From Tenebrio molitor (lineage: Eukaryota; Arthropoda; Insecta; Coleoptera; Tenebrionidae), in the NCBI RefSeq assembly GCF_963966145.1, contig NC_091048.1, positions 12,338,001 through 12,402,000 on the forward strand: 64,000 bases of DNA, given 5' to 3'. The translations under genes and the position numbers were made by a program. The notes under the pieces are model-generated. The model was given only the letters and a program-made list of their open reading frames with translations. It searched no databases and was not told the DNA's origin. The stretch's first letter is position 1, and the number at the start of each line of letters is the position of its first letter. Positions 21,535-33,344 of this stretch are shown here, piece after piece.

Positions 21535-21640
21535 ATTTACACTGCATTTGAATTTTCAAGGGGCAAGACTGTTACATGCTTATGAAAAGATATATATCAA
21601 GAATGATTAAAAGCTGTTTATTATACAAGTGTTTTATAAG

Positions 21641-21718
21641 GCAAATAAGTCACGAAAGAAATGTTTAGCCACGATTGCTTGCTCGAGTTGGCTGATGTTT
21701 CTTGAGTGACTTATTTGC
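21641..21718. repeat. Short palindromic repeat
   Basis: GCAAATAAGTCAC near 21641 is mirrored by GTGACTTATTTGC near 21706. The spacer of about 50 bp is non-coding. Possibly a tiny foldback element. Confidence 0.6.
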
Positions 21719-21859
21719 TATTAAGGCACGACTGTACTACATATTTTTATCCAACACCTCCTTCAGTAACAGTTCTTATTCGTTTTGATATTCAATAAAC
21801 TGTTCAATTCTCTCTAAACTCATTAATTATAAAAAAAGTTTGATTATGGGTTCATAAGT

Positions 21860-22189
21860 CCACTGAATTATAATGCATCTATGCTGGAAGCAGAAACATT
21901 AGATATTAATGTGCTTGGTTGATTTGTAATGCTTTCCTCGAGATCGGGAGGGGGTTTTCAGGGATCAGCGGTGAAAATTGACACAAAACACTGTCCGAAA
22001 ATTAACGTAGCTTTTACTTTGGCAAAACACAAACTTTAATCACAAATAACAAACGCTTTAAATTAACTTAAACATGAACATTTGTAATTTTGTCTTCTTA
22101 ACTCGGTATCGGACTTAACTCGACTTTTGTTGCGTGCCGACTGGTGCGTCTCGGCCTCAAGCGCGATGATCAAGGTGGTGTGTTACAAA
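21860..22189. other. No recognised gene
   Basis: No coding similarity seen; mixed composition with a GGGAGGGGG run near 21947. Confidence 0.3.
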
Positions 22190-22475
22190 ATGATTATATG
22201 ACCGAAAAAAGTATTATTCTGTTGTCTTGCAAGGCATTTGCAAATCAAATTTAATGTTCACAGATGTGGACTTCCGATGGCCTGGTAGTGTGCACGATGC
22301 CAGAATTTTTAGGACATCAGATATAACGGGTGTTTTTTTCAATTTGGCGTCGAAGTAGGCGTTTAAAGTAGGTAGTGTTACTAAATGACTTAAATACTTA
22401 ATTCTTTTGTATAAGCATATATTTGATTAAATATCTGAAGAGAAAGAAAAAATATACATACAAATATAAACATAT

Positions 22476-24765
22476 TTAAAATAATTGTAGACGTCTATTT
22501 TTCATCTCATTGAATTTTCTTAAAACTTTTTGGAAATCTACATTGTTTGTTCTCTCTTTTTCGAATCCCAGAAAAGCAAGGTTTGTCAATCTTTGGTGCG
22601 TCATTGATAAACGCTGAGGGCGGTCAATTCTTGTGAGGACAGAAAATGTTGATTCACACAATGCTGTACTGCACCCAAATGTCCGTGCAGTAGCTAATAA
22701 TTTATATGTATCTTCAAAGGCTGTCTTTTGACGGTAGATCTCTTCAAATGTATTAACACTTGCAATTTTTTGCAGATAAGATTTAACAACTGCGAATTCT
22801 TCTTTCGAAGGCAATGTAATCCCAAGGGAAGATAGATGTTGAATGTTGTCAAAATCTAATGCTTCCGCCGCAGAAATGGATTTTAATAATTCTTTGTTGT
22901 TACTGAACCGCTTATTCATTTCTATTAAAATTATGTCTAATATCTCATTAAATATTTGTTTTAGTAAAATATTGTCTTCATCAATCTCGTCGTTTAATCC
23001 AGTTGTTTCCATAACGACAAAATCTTTCATAGTTGAGCTAGCTGTTTTTTTCCTCTTAGTACGATGTTCTGATTCACTAACTTCAAAATCTCCAGTGGTA
23101 CTGTACTGCAATGTTTCCTCGTAACAATTCTGATCAGTTCGCAAATTTTGTAGAGATTCTATGACAGCATCTATTAGTTTTGTAGAGTCATTAAGACTAG
23201 TTTCGCGTGCTTGCAATTGTCTGTCTGCTGGTTCCAATGTTTTTAATATTGTTCTCATGAACACCACACAGAACCGAAATTCACGTTTTCTGATTACATT
23301 AAGCAAACCGCTAGCTTCTGCTACATCCTCGCCATTGTATTCTTTACTTGCAGCGACCAATTTTAAAACGTCACAAATGTCTTTATAATTTTTATGAATT
23401 ATATCGGTCACATGAAGGTGTCCATTCCAACGTTGTTCTAAAAGACGACTCAATGTTTGTCGTTTGTAATTTTTGGCAACACATCCACGTTTGAGGAACA
23501 TATACAACATGGAACACTGATCAAAAAATTGTTTAACAACAGAAACCTCATGTATCGCTTTTACTACAACTAAATGAAGACGATGATTGCAGCAATGAAC
23601 ATATGGTACAGGCCGGTTTAATTTTTGCTGCATTATTGCTTGTAGTCCACCTCGCTTTCCACTCATCACCGAGGCTCCATCATAACACTGACTGAGTAAA
23701 TAATCAGTGTTTATGTCACTTTCCTGAAGAATATTTAAAGTTAATTCCGCTAATGAGTGAGCATCTAATTCTTCAGTAGTCTTGATACACAGTCGACTCA
23801 TAAGCTTTGCTTTCTTTTACATAGCGAATCCCGAGGGCGAAATTTTCTCGACCTCTTTTGTCTTTAGTACCATCTGCAAGAATTGTAAACCAAGGTACAT
23901 CCGCATTTTTTACGTCATCCACAATGCTTTCGCGAACACAGTCGGTCAAAATTTGAATGACATCATTTTGTATTTCTGGTGAAAGATATGTAGCATTACG
24001 TGGAATCCCTTTATAACATTCCATCAATTTTTTATCTTTACGTAACGTAAATTCAAAGAGGTTTTTAAATAAACTTTGTTCTTCAATATTGTAGCTTCCT
24101 CGCATAGGTAATTCATTTACAGCTAGGAACTGTATAATTTCAGCAATTGATGTTAGGTAATATCGTACCTCGTCATTTACTAGTGAAGAAATTTCCATAC
24201 CTTTTGATAACCGGAGTTTTTTTTCATTCCACATTGCCATTGATAAAATGTGTGTATTCGAAGAGTTATGTTTTGGTAATCCCTTTGATTTTTCCAATGC
24301 AGTTTTCCAATTTTTAAATCCAGTGCTTGTAAATACATTTTCTTTTGAAGCATGAGGTTGAAATTGACGACAAGCATAACAGAAAATTGCGTCTCTGCGG
24401 GGAGAATATTCAACCCAAATAAATTTTTCAAACCACTCTTTATTGAAACTGCGTCCATCTCTGTTTTTTGGGTATGACGGTAATTTTATGTGAATAATAT
24501 CATCTCCAATTGCTGCAATGTCTGTCGGTGGCAAATTTGTTTCATTTTGGGTATTCGAAGTAGATGATAACGTAGAGGGACCATCTTCCCTTGGAATACT
24601 TTTTTTAATTAAAAATTTGTCCATTTTAGTTAATTCAACACATACACATAACTCCACTTGGAAAAACTTTAGGGGTCTGTTTTTTAGCACTTCTTGATAC
24701 CTACTAACAAGAGGCAAGAATAAATGAATATGATATTCACAAGCGAGCTGTTTGTTTCCCAGCAA
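22476..24765 (-). pseudogene. hAT transposase, ZMYM1-like, one frameshift
   Basis: The probable start is MDKFLIKKSIPREDGPSTL (24622). Domain order: a TTF-type zinc finger (WFEKFIWVEYSPRRDAIFCY, ACRQF), a DUF4371-like core with TILADGTKDKRGRENFALGI (catalytic D region), LSQCYDGASVMSGKRGG and HCCNHRLHLVV, then a long helical insertion. It ends with the hAT dimerisation motif CESTFSVLTRIDRPQRLSMT. The only lesion I see is one slip near 23800 that shifts the frame after KESKAYES. The total of about 720 codons is the usual length, so it is a recently inactivated gene. Confidence 0.88.
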
Positions 24766-24984
24766 AGCTCTACATACTTCTTTTGGCTTCTTAGAAATCC
24801 GTTACTCGAATTTTATTGCTTTCAAAGCAAAACAGTTAAAAGACACCGGATACCGCAAGGTATTATTGATAAGAAGCCGGGTCAGTTTTCAAATAAAGTT
24901 GAGCGAACTCATGCATTACTCATTTAATTTTTGGATGGATAAAAAATATGTTTTTGAAAGTATGTAGTAGTTATGTCCCAATTT

Positions 24985-25060
24985 TTCCAGGGGGGGGGGG
25001 GCAGTTACCGCTTTCAGGGGGGGCTGAGCCCCACCTGGCCCCCCCGTAGCTGCGGCCCTG
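24985..25060. repeat. hAT-type terminus with G/C runs
   Basis: The sequence folds on itself (CAGGGGGGGCTGAGCCCC region, then GGCCCCCCCG) and ends GCGGCCCTG at 25060, the mirror of CAGGGCCGC, the usual style of hAT ends near ZMYM1-type transposases. A run of twelve G bases lies near 24990. Confidence 0.6.
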
Positions 25061-25430
25061 ACTATACAGGTTACGGATCACGGATCAGCTGTTTAAATCT
25101 TACGCTTTTACACGAGTGGTGCGCTCTCAATCGACTCTCCAACTTCTACTTCGGCGCCAAATTTAAAAAAACACCCTTTATATCCCTTGGGCGTAGAATT
25201 TTGTTCTCCACATTATTATATCTTGGGTGATTCAGCTTACCTATTAAAACGTGGATTGTCACTCCATACAGAAACAACAGAAATTTAACTCCAGCACAAA
25301 CAAATTTCAATTTAGTGCTGTCTTAAACAAGAGTGAAAATAGACCACGCATTTGCTCTACTAAAAGGTCGTGTTCGGTCGCGGATGTTTCCAACGCCGAT
25401 CTAGTCTGGGGTTCCGTGTTTGGAATTAAA

Positions 25431-25744
25431 CACACACTTTGTTTTTTTTTTGGTATATTGGTACAAGAACTTATTTACAACAAATTTTAGTGAAAACAGA
25501 AAACGTGAACAATGGACCTGTTGGTCGTACTATTTGAGAGTGACATAATTTTCTCCCTGAACATCGGGTTTTATGGACGGTCGTCCAGGTAGGACAGAAT
25601 CGGGTGATGGCAGTACCAAGTGTCCTGGCACCGCACCCTTCCAAGAAAAACGGCGCCCGTCTCCCCCCCCCCCCCCCTTGAAGGTACCTCTTTCAATGAA
25701 CTAATTTTACATGTGATTACAATAATTACAATAATTAATTCCTG
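25431..25744. other. No recognised gene
   Basis: Contains a run of about 16 C bases near 25661 and no coding similarity that I can identify. Confidence 0.3.
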
Positions 25745-27296
25745 TTGCAACGCCGATCCCACGAATAAGTTATCGTTAAGACTTTTGCCGTTACTTGATC
25801 GACACGAACCATCGAAAACAACACGTAATTTTGTGGTGGTACTCTCGGGTTTGAAAACTGGATTATGAGGTAAAAAAATATGTGTGTGGCAGGTAAATTT
25901 GTTGAAATGTTTTCCGACAAATGTTCTAAATGTCCGCGTGCTTCATAATTGAAATGATTTATAATCCCGGTGTAAACATTTATCCTTTTTCAATTTATTT
26001 TCAACCGAGTAGAACCGTTTTAAAGCTATGTTCCGAGAAGGACCTAGATTCGGCGGGTTTTTTGCAGCGTTGGTGCTTTATGTGAACGTATTTGACCTAT
26101 GCAGATTAAATTCCAAAATTTCCCATTAATAGGTCGATCGGACCCGAAACGTGGAATTGAGGATCCGCGAATCTGATGTTGTTCAGTAAATTTAAACGTT
26201 TTACGTCGAATGATACTAGTGGAAGATTCTCCGTGACTTTAGGCACTATTAAACAGAACAAGGATGTTTTGATTGAACTTGAATGTTTGTGGCTTTTTTG
26301 ACCGTTGTCACCCCTTGATTGATTCCGATAAAAACTCCTTGCATTGATACAACTGGTGTTGTTTGCACACCACACATTGATTTGGTGAATTGACTCGTTT
26401 GTTTGCGCTTACGTGAGATGTTGAGAACTGCTGTGAATTTGGATTTTTATTACTTTTGTTTGTTTGATTCGCGGACGCGTTTCTGTGCGCAACATTAATT
26501 TCTAGTGACTCTAGTATTTGACATCGTTGTGTTAAGAATTTTTTTAAAGCATCCGTGTCCGGTAGTTAATCTGTGAGATTGGTCTCCCATGCTACCGTGG
26601 TTTGATGATCAAATTTTGTGGTTATTAAATGAACCAATCATCCCAATGTTGAACGGGCCGATTAATCGCTTCTAATGCTTTGATATTTGAAGTTAAACCA
26701 TGCAGTAATTGTCTTAGGGATTTGGATTCTTTATTTACCACGGGCAATGCAAAAATCCCGCGCACATGATGCTGAGTAATTAATCGAGTGTTCTCGAAAC
26801 GCCATTTTAGTAGCTCCCACGCAGCGGCATAATTGTCAGTGGATAACATTAGGTGTTCTATGGTTTCTGATGCGACTGCCTTTAAGCTGCTTCGTAAGTA
26901 ATGGAATTTTTGAATTGCACTTAAATGTTGATTTCGTGTATCGGTAAAATCGTCATTGAAACACGGTATTTGAATATTTGGTAGTTTTACCTGAACCGCG
27001 AGCTCCGTTGAATTAGTAACGCCTGAGGGGCTGCTACCTGCTACATGATTTTGAATTGAATTTGCAAGGTTTTGAGCTTCACAAACAAATTTAAAATACT
27101 CATTTGCAAATTCCTCAATGTCTTCTTCGTTGACTTCTGATGGGTATAATAATTTTAGTTGTGCGTGTACATCCTCAAATTCATTCAAAATGACTCGTAT
27201 GCCATCTAAACGCGTTTTGATTTCACCAGGTTTTTGATGATTTGCGGAATTTTTAAAATTATGACATCTTGCATTAAAGTAATAATTTACGACCAT
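25745..27296 (-). mobile_element. BEL/Pao retrotransposon fragment (gag and partial pol)
   Basis: Minus-strand Gag of the DUF1759 type: VKLPNIQIPCFNDDFTD, IQKFHYLRSSLKAVASETIE, AAWELLKWRFENTRLI, then after a slip a zinc knuckle NQCVVCKQHQLYQCKEFLS near 26350. A DUF1758-type aspartic protease piece follows (VPKVTENLPLVSFDVKRLNL ... ADPQFHVSGPIDLLMG). A short RT piece then reads TTTKLRVVFDGSCRSSNGKS and LNDNLFVGSALQQEL. Large deletions lie between these parts and no LTR is seen. Its upstream edge is cut by the LINE starting near 27297. Confidence 0.8.
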
Positions 27297-29471
27297 TGTC
27301 AAAAATTAAATATACTTAATGAAGAACAAAAAGGTTGTGTTAAGGAGTGTTTTGGTTGTAAAGAACAACTCATAATAGATACGGTAATAATGGAACAAGC
27401 TAGAAAAAATAATAGAAATATTTATACCGCATTCATAGACTACAAAAAAGCCTATGATTCACTACCACATTCATGGTTAATTAAAATTCTTAAAATTTAT
27501 AAAATTAATGTGGATTTGATTAACTTTTTATCCCATGTTATGACATTTTGGAGAACTACTTTAAATTTATCAATAAACAATACTAAATTAAAATCCGAGC
27601 CTATTCAAATTAAACGGGGAATTTATCAAGGAGATTCTTTAAGTCCTTTATGGTTTTGTCTAGCCATTAATCCTTTGACAAATATATTAAATAGCACTGG
27701 ATATGGTTTCAATATTAGAGTTAATAATACCACACTATCCAAATTAAATCACCTTCTTTATATGGATGACATAAAACTTTATGCATCTAAAAAGAAACAC
27801 ATTTTATCTTTACTAACAATAACTGAAAATTTCTCAAATGATATTGGCATGAGTTTTGGTATTGATAAGTGTAAAACGCAATCAATATGTCGCGGTCATT
27901 ACGAAAATTTAGAATATATAACTAAAGATGGAGAAATCATTAAAAATTTAAATAAAGGAGAATTTTATAAATATTTAGGTATTAATCAATCAAATCATAT
28001 TCAACATTCAATTATAAAAGAAAATTTAGAAAAACAATTTTATTTAAGAATTAAATCTATTTTAAAATCAAAATTAAACGGTAATAATTTAATTAAAGCA
28101 GTTAATACATATGCTGTTCCATTGTTGACCTATTCTTTTGGTGTTATAAAATGGTCCAAAACTAATTTACAGAATATAAATATTCAAACTAGAGTTCTCT
28201 TTACTAAATTTTGTAAACATCACCCCAAATCTGCTATTGAAAGATTTAATTTACCATGCGAAAATGGTGGTAGGGGTTTTTCAAATCTAGAAATTCTACA
28301 ACACAATCAAATTGCTTCACTAAAAAATTATTTTCTCAATAGAGCTCGTGATAACACTTTTTTTAATGCTTTGGTTTCAGCGGATAAAGGTTACACACCT
28401 TTAAATTTAAGTGATAATGTAATTTCAGATATTGTTGAGCCAAATATACCTGACACTATAGCAAATATAAAACAAAAGTCTTTACATGGGAGATATTTTA
28501 AAGAGCTAGAACAGCCAGAAATTAATATTCAAGCTTCTCATGCATGGCTTAAAAAATCAAATATTCATCCTGAGACTGAGGGTTTTATATTTGCAATACA
28601 AGATCGTGTTATAAATACAAGAAATTATAAAAAACACATATGCGGTTTACAATCGATCATTGATAAATGTAGGATTTGCGGAACTGAAGGGGAAACCATT
28701 GAACACATCATTTCTTCTTGCACCATTTTGGCTCAAAGCGAATATAAAAAACGTCATGATATATTCGCAAAAATTATACACATGAATTTAGCATTTAAAT
28801 TCAATTTATTAAAGGATACACAACCACATTACATTTATAAACCAGAAAGGTGTTTAGAAAATGACAATTACAAATTATATTTTGATCGGACAGTTTTAAC
28901 TGACATTCACATTCAGCATAACAGACCAGATATTATTATTTTAAATAAACAACAAAAGCAAGCATATCTTTCAGATATAGCTGTTCCAAATTCACACAAT
29001 ATAACACAGACATATAATACAAAAATTAATTTATTTTTCACTTTAGTATAATTGCGTGATAACTCGTAGGATACGAAATACGTAAACATGTCCATAACAA
29101 CCGGGGAATAATACAGGGCGTAATAAGAACTCTCCGTTGCTATGAGAAATCTTTGGTGTTTGGAAAAAATTTCGATTTTACCATTTATAATTTCAGCAAC
29201 AGGAATAGTACCGCAATCTCAAATTTAAAAATTTTGAACTTAGAGAACACATTGGTGGTTGAAATTCAAAAAGGTATATTATTATACTCATGTCACATCG
29301 TGAGGAAATTCCTTAACATTGACACAGAACATAAAACACAAAAAAGTCAAAATGTGGAGGCGAGACGCCGGTAATTATGTTGATAAGCACTGCACTATTA
29401 CTTGATAGTATTATCCGTAATAGTGTATGTACTTCGGCAAAATTGCCGTGTCGCCGGGTGGAGGTGGGATA
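27297..29471 (+). mobile_element. R2-clade LINE copy 1 (RT, CCHC finger, restriction-like endonuclease)
   Basis: The frame is open for about 585 codons from a 5' truncation point in the RT domain to 29051. RT motifs: FIDYKKAYDSLP, GIYQGDSLSPLWFCLAINPL and the catalytic LLYMDDIKLYA. Downstream are a CCHC finger (CRICGTEGETIEHIISSC) and a PD-(D/E)XK-type endonuclease (HNRPDIIILNKQQKQAYLSD, IAVPNSHNITQTYNTK), the arrangement of R2-clade LINEs that cut DNA with a restriction-like enzyme. About 95 bp of foreign sequence (29035-29128) separates this from the final ~85 codons (LWCLEKIS ... LVVEIQKGILLY) and a short 3' UTR ending GGTGGAGGTGGGATA. The start within RT shows 5' truncation. Confidence 0.9.
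29035..29128. other. ~95-bp insertion in LINE copy 1
   Basis: Comparison with copy 4 (58357-59231), which reads straight through NTKINKYLELSVAMRNLW, shows that this copy has extra sequence between NTKIN and the LCY-type continuation. The insert has no clear TIR. A GGGGAATAATACAGGGCG motif lies at its right edge. Confidence 0.6.
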
Positions 29472-29638
29472 GTGATAATTTATAAAGTAAAAATAAACAA
29501 ATAAAGTATTGCAATAAATCAAACTATCAACTTATAAACTTTTGAAATGTAACACTAATATATGAAAAACGAATTAAGTAGGTATATCTAAATCTAAATA
29601 ATGACAAATGAGATAGGTACTTTCCTCAAATAATTAAA
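29472..29638. other. AT-rich spacer, nothing recognised
   Basis: Short AT-rich stretch between the LINE 3' end and the next minus-strand gene. Confidence 0.3.
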
Positions 29639-30390
29639 TTACTCTTTATTTGTGTCTTCTAATATTCTCATTAGAGAGGCAAACATTTCTTTTGTTTCAC
29701 TATGATGTTTTTCGGCCAATGCAATTCTTCTGTTCTCACGTTCTTCCACTTCTGCTTTGCAGTCCTCTAAAAATTTGGACATTTCTGTCCGTGGTGAATT
29801 TCTTTGTCGTTTCAGTTTGTTTTTCGTTCGTTGTGGGCTGGCGCTTGCTTCAGTTATATTTTGCTTGATATTCGCAGCTAAACTCGAGCACACAGCCATA
29901 GGATGCACGTTAGGTCTATCCTGCCCTATAAAATTTTCCATTACGTCATAGTACTCCCAGGAGCATTTCCAGTTCGGTTATTATGGTGTTTCACCTCTTT
30001 AAATTTTGCATTTAAGGTTTTCATACTATTTTATACTTGCTCTGGTGTAACTGTTTCTTCATTTATTTCATTGGCTATAATTTTGTACACTTCAGTTTTT
30101 TTGTATTTGGAGTCTTGCAATTGCTTCTTCCTCTGGTTTGCTTTGTCTAGCAATATAAGTGTATTTTCCATATCCCAGAAGTTTTTTCGCATACGTTCTT
30201 TGTCTTTGTCACATTTCGATGTACTAGCTTGAGCCTGTAGCGCTGTCACACAACCACCAAGGTGGACTTGGGACGTGCTCGGTTCTGGGTCTGGAACTAG
30301 ATGCGTAAGGAGTTCCACAAATTCGTAGGTTCCAACTTGAAAAAATGTGGTGTTAACCCAGATATTACTAAAAAAAAATTTTTTTATTTC
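29639..30390 (-). pseudogene. Myb/SANT-like DNA-binding protein (Harbinger type)
   Basis: The minus frame from about 30230 reads FWDMENTLILLDKANQRKKQ then YKIIANEINEETVTPEQV, a SANT-like domain. After stops and slips it continues with NLNAKF, HHNNRTGNAPG and GQDRPNVHPMAVCSSLAANI, ending in an acidic/basic coiled tail to 29639 (KFLEDCKAEVEERENRRIAL). The layout is that of Harbinger partner proteins. No nuclease is adjacent, so it is an orphan remnant. Pro/Ser-rich sequence before the domain is part of the same frame. Confidence 0.6.
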
Positions 30391-30588
30391 TAATATTTTT
30401 GTTTTATATTTTGCTTGATTTCGCCTAAAAGGGCACAAAAAAAATAAAATTTAAATTTTTTTACTAAAATACTTTGAAATAGAGGGTGGGCTTTTAAAAG
30501 GACGGTCGTAAAATTAACTACTGAACAACTTTTTTTTTATTAAGCACAGTAAACGTCTAATGAACACAAGTTGTAACAAAAATTAATT

Positions 30589-30842
30589 CTGTGGCGGTCG
30601 TGAAAAACTAGGTAAGTCGAAAATGTTAATTTTTCAGGGCAACGATTCAAAATTCCACATCATTCCTAAAATCCTGTAATTAAATAGAAACTTCTCTCTA
30701 CCTGTACTTGCTTTCAATATAAGTCAATTTTAAACTGTGAAAATCTGAATTATTTAACTCCATGATTTATTATTAAGGTGTAAACATCGCTAACTCATTT
30801 TTGAAATTATTTGACTTACCTACTTTTTCACGACCGCCACAG
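30589..30842. mobile_element. 254-bp MITE just after the piggyBac stop codon, AATT TSD
   Basis: CTGTGGCGGTCGTGAAAAA at 30589 is mirrored at the right end (to 30842), with arms of about 30 bp and one or two mismatches. AATT flanks both sides (30585-30588, 30843-30846). The loop is non-coding. It sits immediately downstream of the piggyBac transposase stop. Confidence 0.88.
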
Positions 30843-32897
30843 AATTATTGTGTGTGATATTGCTTGAAACAAAACTTCAGATGAAGTGGCACATCACATT
30901 TCTCGCAGCGAAATTGAACTTTTTTGTGGCATTCACCACATCTATGTTGACTTTCTTGATATAATATGATGTGATTGAGTCCATCAAATCTAGAATTAGC
31001 ATTCTCATGTGAATTTCGCTTAGATGGACCTCTTTTGGCATCTCTCTTATTTGTTTCCAACATATTTCCCGCAATCGATCTTCGAAATTCTAGTTGGTTC
31101 ATTTTACCTCCTTGACGGCGGTGCAGCTGCCAAGCATTGTGAATAGCCATGTTTACACACTGCGCAAAAAGTGTAAAGTACCACTTCTTTCCTCTGATGG
31201 AAACTCTGTACAAGCTAATGTTTTGGTCCCCCCGATCTACGCCGCCCATGTAATGATTGTAAGACTTTATCATATTAGGCTGTTCAATATTTATATGTTT
31301 TTTCTCCTTCTGTGAATACCGTTTGACAAAGTTCAAGGGAAAGACTGGCGTGTAATTGGAGGCAGTTGTCACCACACTGTTATCGTTCCATCGGCATACA
31401 ACGATCCCCGTGTTTTTGTCAAGTCGATATTCAAATGTTCCTCTTTTGGTTTTTTTCAATATAGAAGAACTAGAAAGTGGACAACTCAACAAACGCTTTT
31501 CGCGTACAGTGCCTGTAGCATTTAGATTCCTTTTTCTCAGTTCATGTAATAAATGAACCGAGGTAAAAAAGTTATCGAAGAAGAGGTGAAACTGAATACC
31601 ATTCCATTTAGATCTCAAAATATCTGCAAATTGAAGGACCACACTAGAACCTAGATTTAGTTCTTTATAATTATTGGGTAAAGCTGTGGATGCACCCTGA
31701 TATGGACAAAACTAGACGGTATACCCAAGTCGAAGTGCCCCTACCCACAATTTGTAACCCCATCTTATGGGCTTCCCCCTTATAAATTGTTTACAAGAGT
31801 GCCTTCCGAAATATGGCAGCATCGCTTCATCAATGCTATGTTGTTGCTGTAAAGGTGCAAAATCCAAAAATCTGTTATTTTGGAGAATAAATAACGGGCG
31901 CACTTTAGCGTACTTGTCTGAATGGTCAAGGTTTGTGTTGTCGCACACATGTAATATTTTCATAATATGAGAAAATCTGTCTCTAGATATTGCTTTCGTT
32001 ACCATAATATTATGGGTGTCGCTCCTATTTTCCCAATACATGTACCTTTGAGGAAGAACTACATAGCCACTCAACATCAGTACGCCCAAGAAACATTTAA
32101 TTTCTTTACCAGTTACACTGGCGTCAGAATTTCTTTGCAAAGCATATCTGTTAGAAAACGTGACTATCATATCTATTACCTCTCCATCAAAAAAACATTC
32201 AAATAATTGCATGGGAGTTTGATTTTGAACAGGACCAACAGATTCGGTCCATTCCTCAGCTATTGGAGTTATATCTTCCGAAATCCACACCATTTTTGTA
32301 ACTTTTTTTACAGGAGGATGTGATACATTGTTATTGTAACAGGGCTGCTCCAGGAAAAAGTTGCGCTAACGGTATATCATCCTCAGAATCTGATGCATTT
32401 CTGCTATCTTCGAGCATTTGCATAGAGTCATCTACAGAACTGGCTTGGGCTAACGGTATATCGTAGTTATCTACAATTACTTCAACATCATTCCTTAGTT
32501 GGCTCCCTGGAAGATTATTTATGGTAGTAAAATCTTCATCACCGGAATCACAATCTGTTAAGTCATCGTTTGCGTTTACGGGTGGAAAAAGTATAATGCC
32601 GTCGGGAGGAATAGGTAATTCATTAGGGTTTTCTAATTCCTCCAATAGCTCGTGCAGTTTTAGCGGTCTCCTAAAATAAAAGAGTCCCGTCGTTAAAAAT
32701 AAGCAGCAGCAGTACATTTTCCTACCGTCCTTTTAAAAGGACGGCATGTTTTATGACATTTTAGAAATACGAAATAAAGTTAGAATGCCCCATTATAAAC
32801 AGTAAACGGTTGCTACATGCTATAACAACCTAAGCATTGTGCAATAATAAAAAAATCGTATCTCATTATAAAATAAAGCTTACCTCCATTCATCCAT
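30843..32897 (-). pseudogene. piggyBac transposase (PGBD4-like), one stop and one frameshift
   Basis: A candidate first exon (32897-32884, ATGGATGAATGGAG then GTAAGC) joins in phase to an exon starting at 32670 after TTTTATTTTAG, giving MDEWRRPLKLHELLEELEN. Then come an acidic N terminus and the DDE-like core: HSIDEAMLPYFGRHSCKQFI (D1), FHLFFDNFFTSVHLL (D2), HYMGGVDRGDQNISLYR (D3). A C-terminal Cys-rich zinc finger follows (CGECHKKVQFRCEKCDVPLH). Lesions are a one-base slip near 32325 and a TAG near 31698. The catalytic Asp residues are all present, so inactivation looks recent. Confidence 0.88.
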
Positions 32898-33344
32898 GTT
32901 CGCGACTAAAAATAAAACGATTTACAAACAAGTTCTAAATGTCAACAAATTCAAATCTGAAGTACACACAAGTGACAACCGTTTGCTTGTATGATATTTT
33001 GTTGCATGGCCTACTAAATCTGAACTGCGCTGCGCTTATTACGGCCGTAACAAAGCTCAGATTTTCAATGGAGCAATTGATTCCGCTAACCTCAAAAAAT
33101 CTACCATAGAGAAAATAAAATACTATAGAATGAAAAGTCCCTAATAAATTTTTGGAAAATCGTTTAGCGCACCCTCTCCACACCGCAAGAGGGCGCAAAT
33201 GTTTTAGAAAATCAAAACTTTAAAATCAAAGTAATCTCAATAATCTAAAAATCAGTCAAAGGATTGTCAATCTTTATGTCACTATCTTGTAATTCAAAAT
33301 GAGGCTGTGTCACGTTCACAAATAATGTAGTACCGCTGCTAAGA

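Larger units (their letters stand above)
22326..25178. mobile_element. TIR element carrying an hAT gene
   Basis: Ends GGGTGTTTTTTT then AATTTGGCG and GAAGTAG (22328 on) and their mirrored copy (25129-25176) form ~38-bp imperfect TIRs flanked by ATATA/TATAT. Inside lies a nearly intact hAT transposase gene. A separate hAT-type terminus, CAGGGCCGCAGCTACGG on minus, ends at 25060, so the hAT may be a second element nested here whose other end was lost. Both readings are possible. Confidence 0.6.
22190..25430 (+). pseudogene. Harbinger nuclease pseudogene split by a 2.85-kb element
   Basis: The first fragment (22205-22325) reads YSVVLQGICKSNLMFTDVDF then SVHDARIFRTSDI, the region after the first catalytic D. 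The second fragment resumes at 25181 with YYILGDSAYLLKRGL (second D). With a frameshift it continues through AQTNFNLVL and HAFALLKGRVRS to about 25420. The two halves fit exactly around the inserted TIR element, so that element landed in an already resident Harbinger gene. The N terminus and start are missing. Confidence 0.75.
30494..32900. mobile_element. piggyBac-type element (limits approximate)
   Basis: Contains a nearly complete piggyBac transposase gene. A TTAA at 30494 is followed by AAGGACGGTCG. The same AAGGACGG next to TTAA appears as a perfect 20-bp palindrome at 32725-32744 in the gene's first intron. piggyBac inserts at TTAA, so the left end is plausible; the right end is not firmly placed. 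Confidence 0.6.

Noticed and set aside
32725..32744. Right terminus of the piggyBac element
   Set aside because: It matches the left end next to TTAA, but the in-phase first exon lies beyond it, so it may be internal; the limit was left open.
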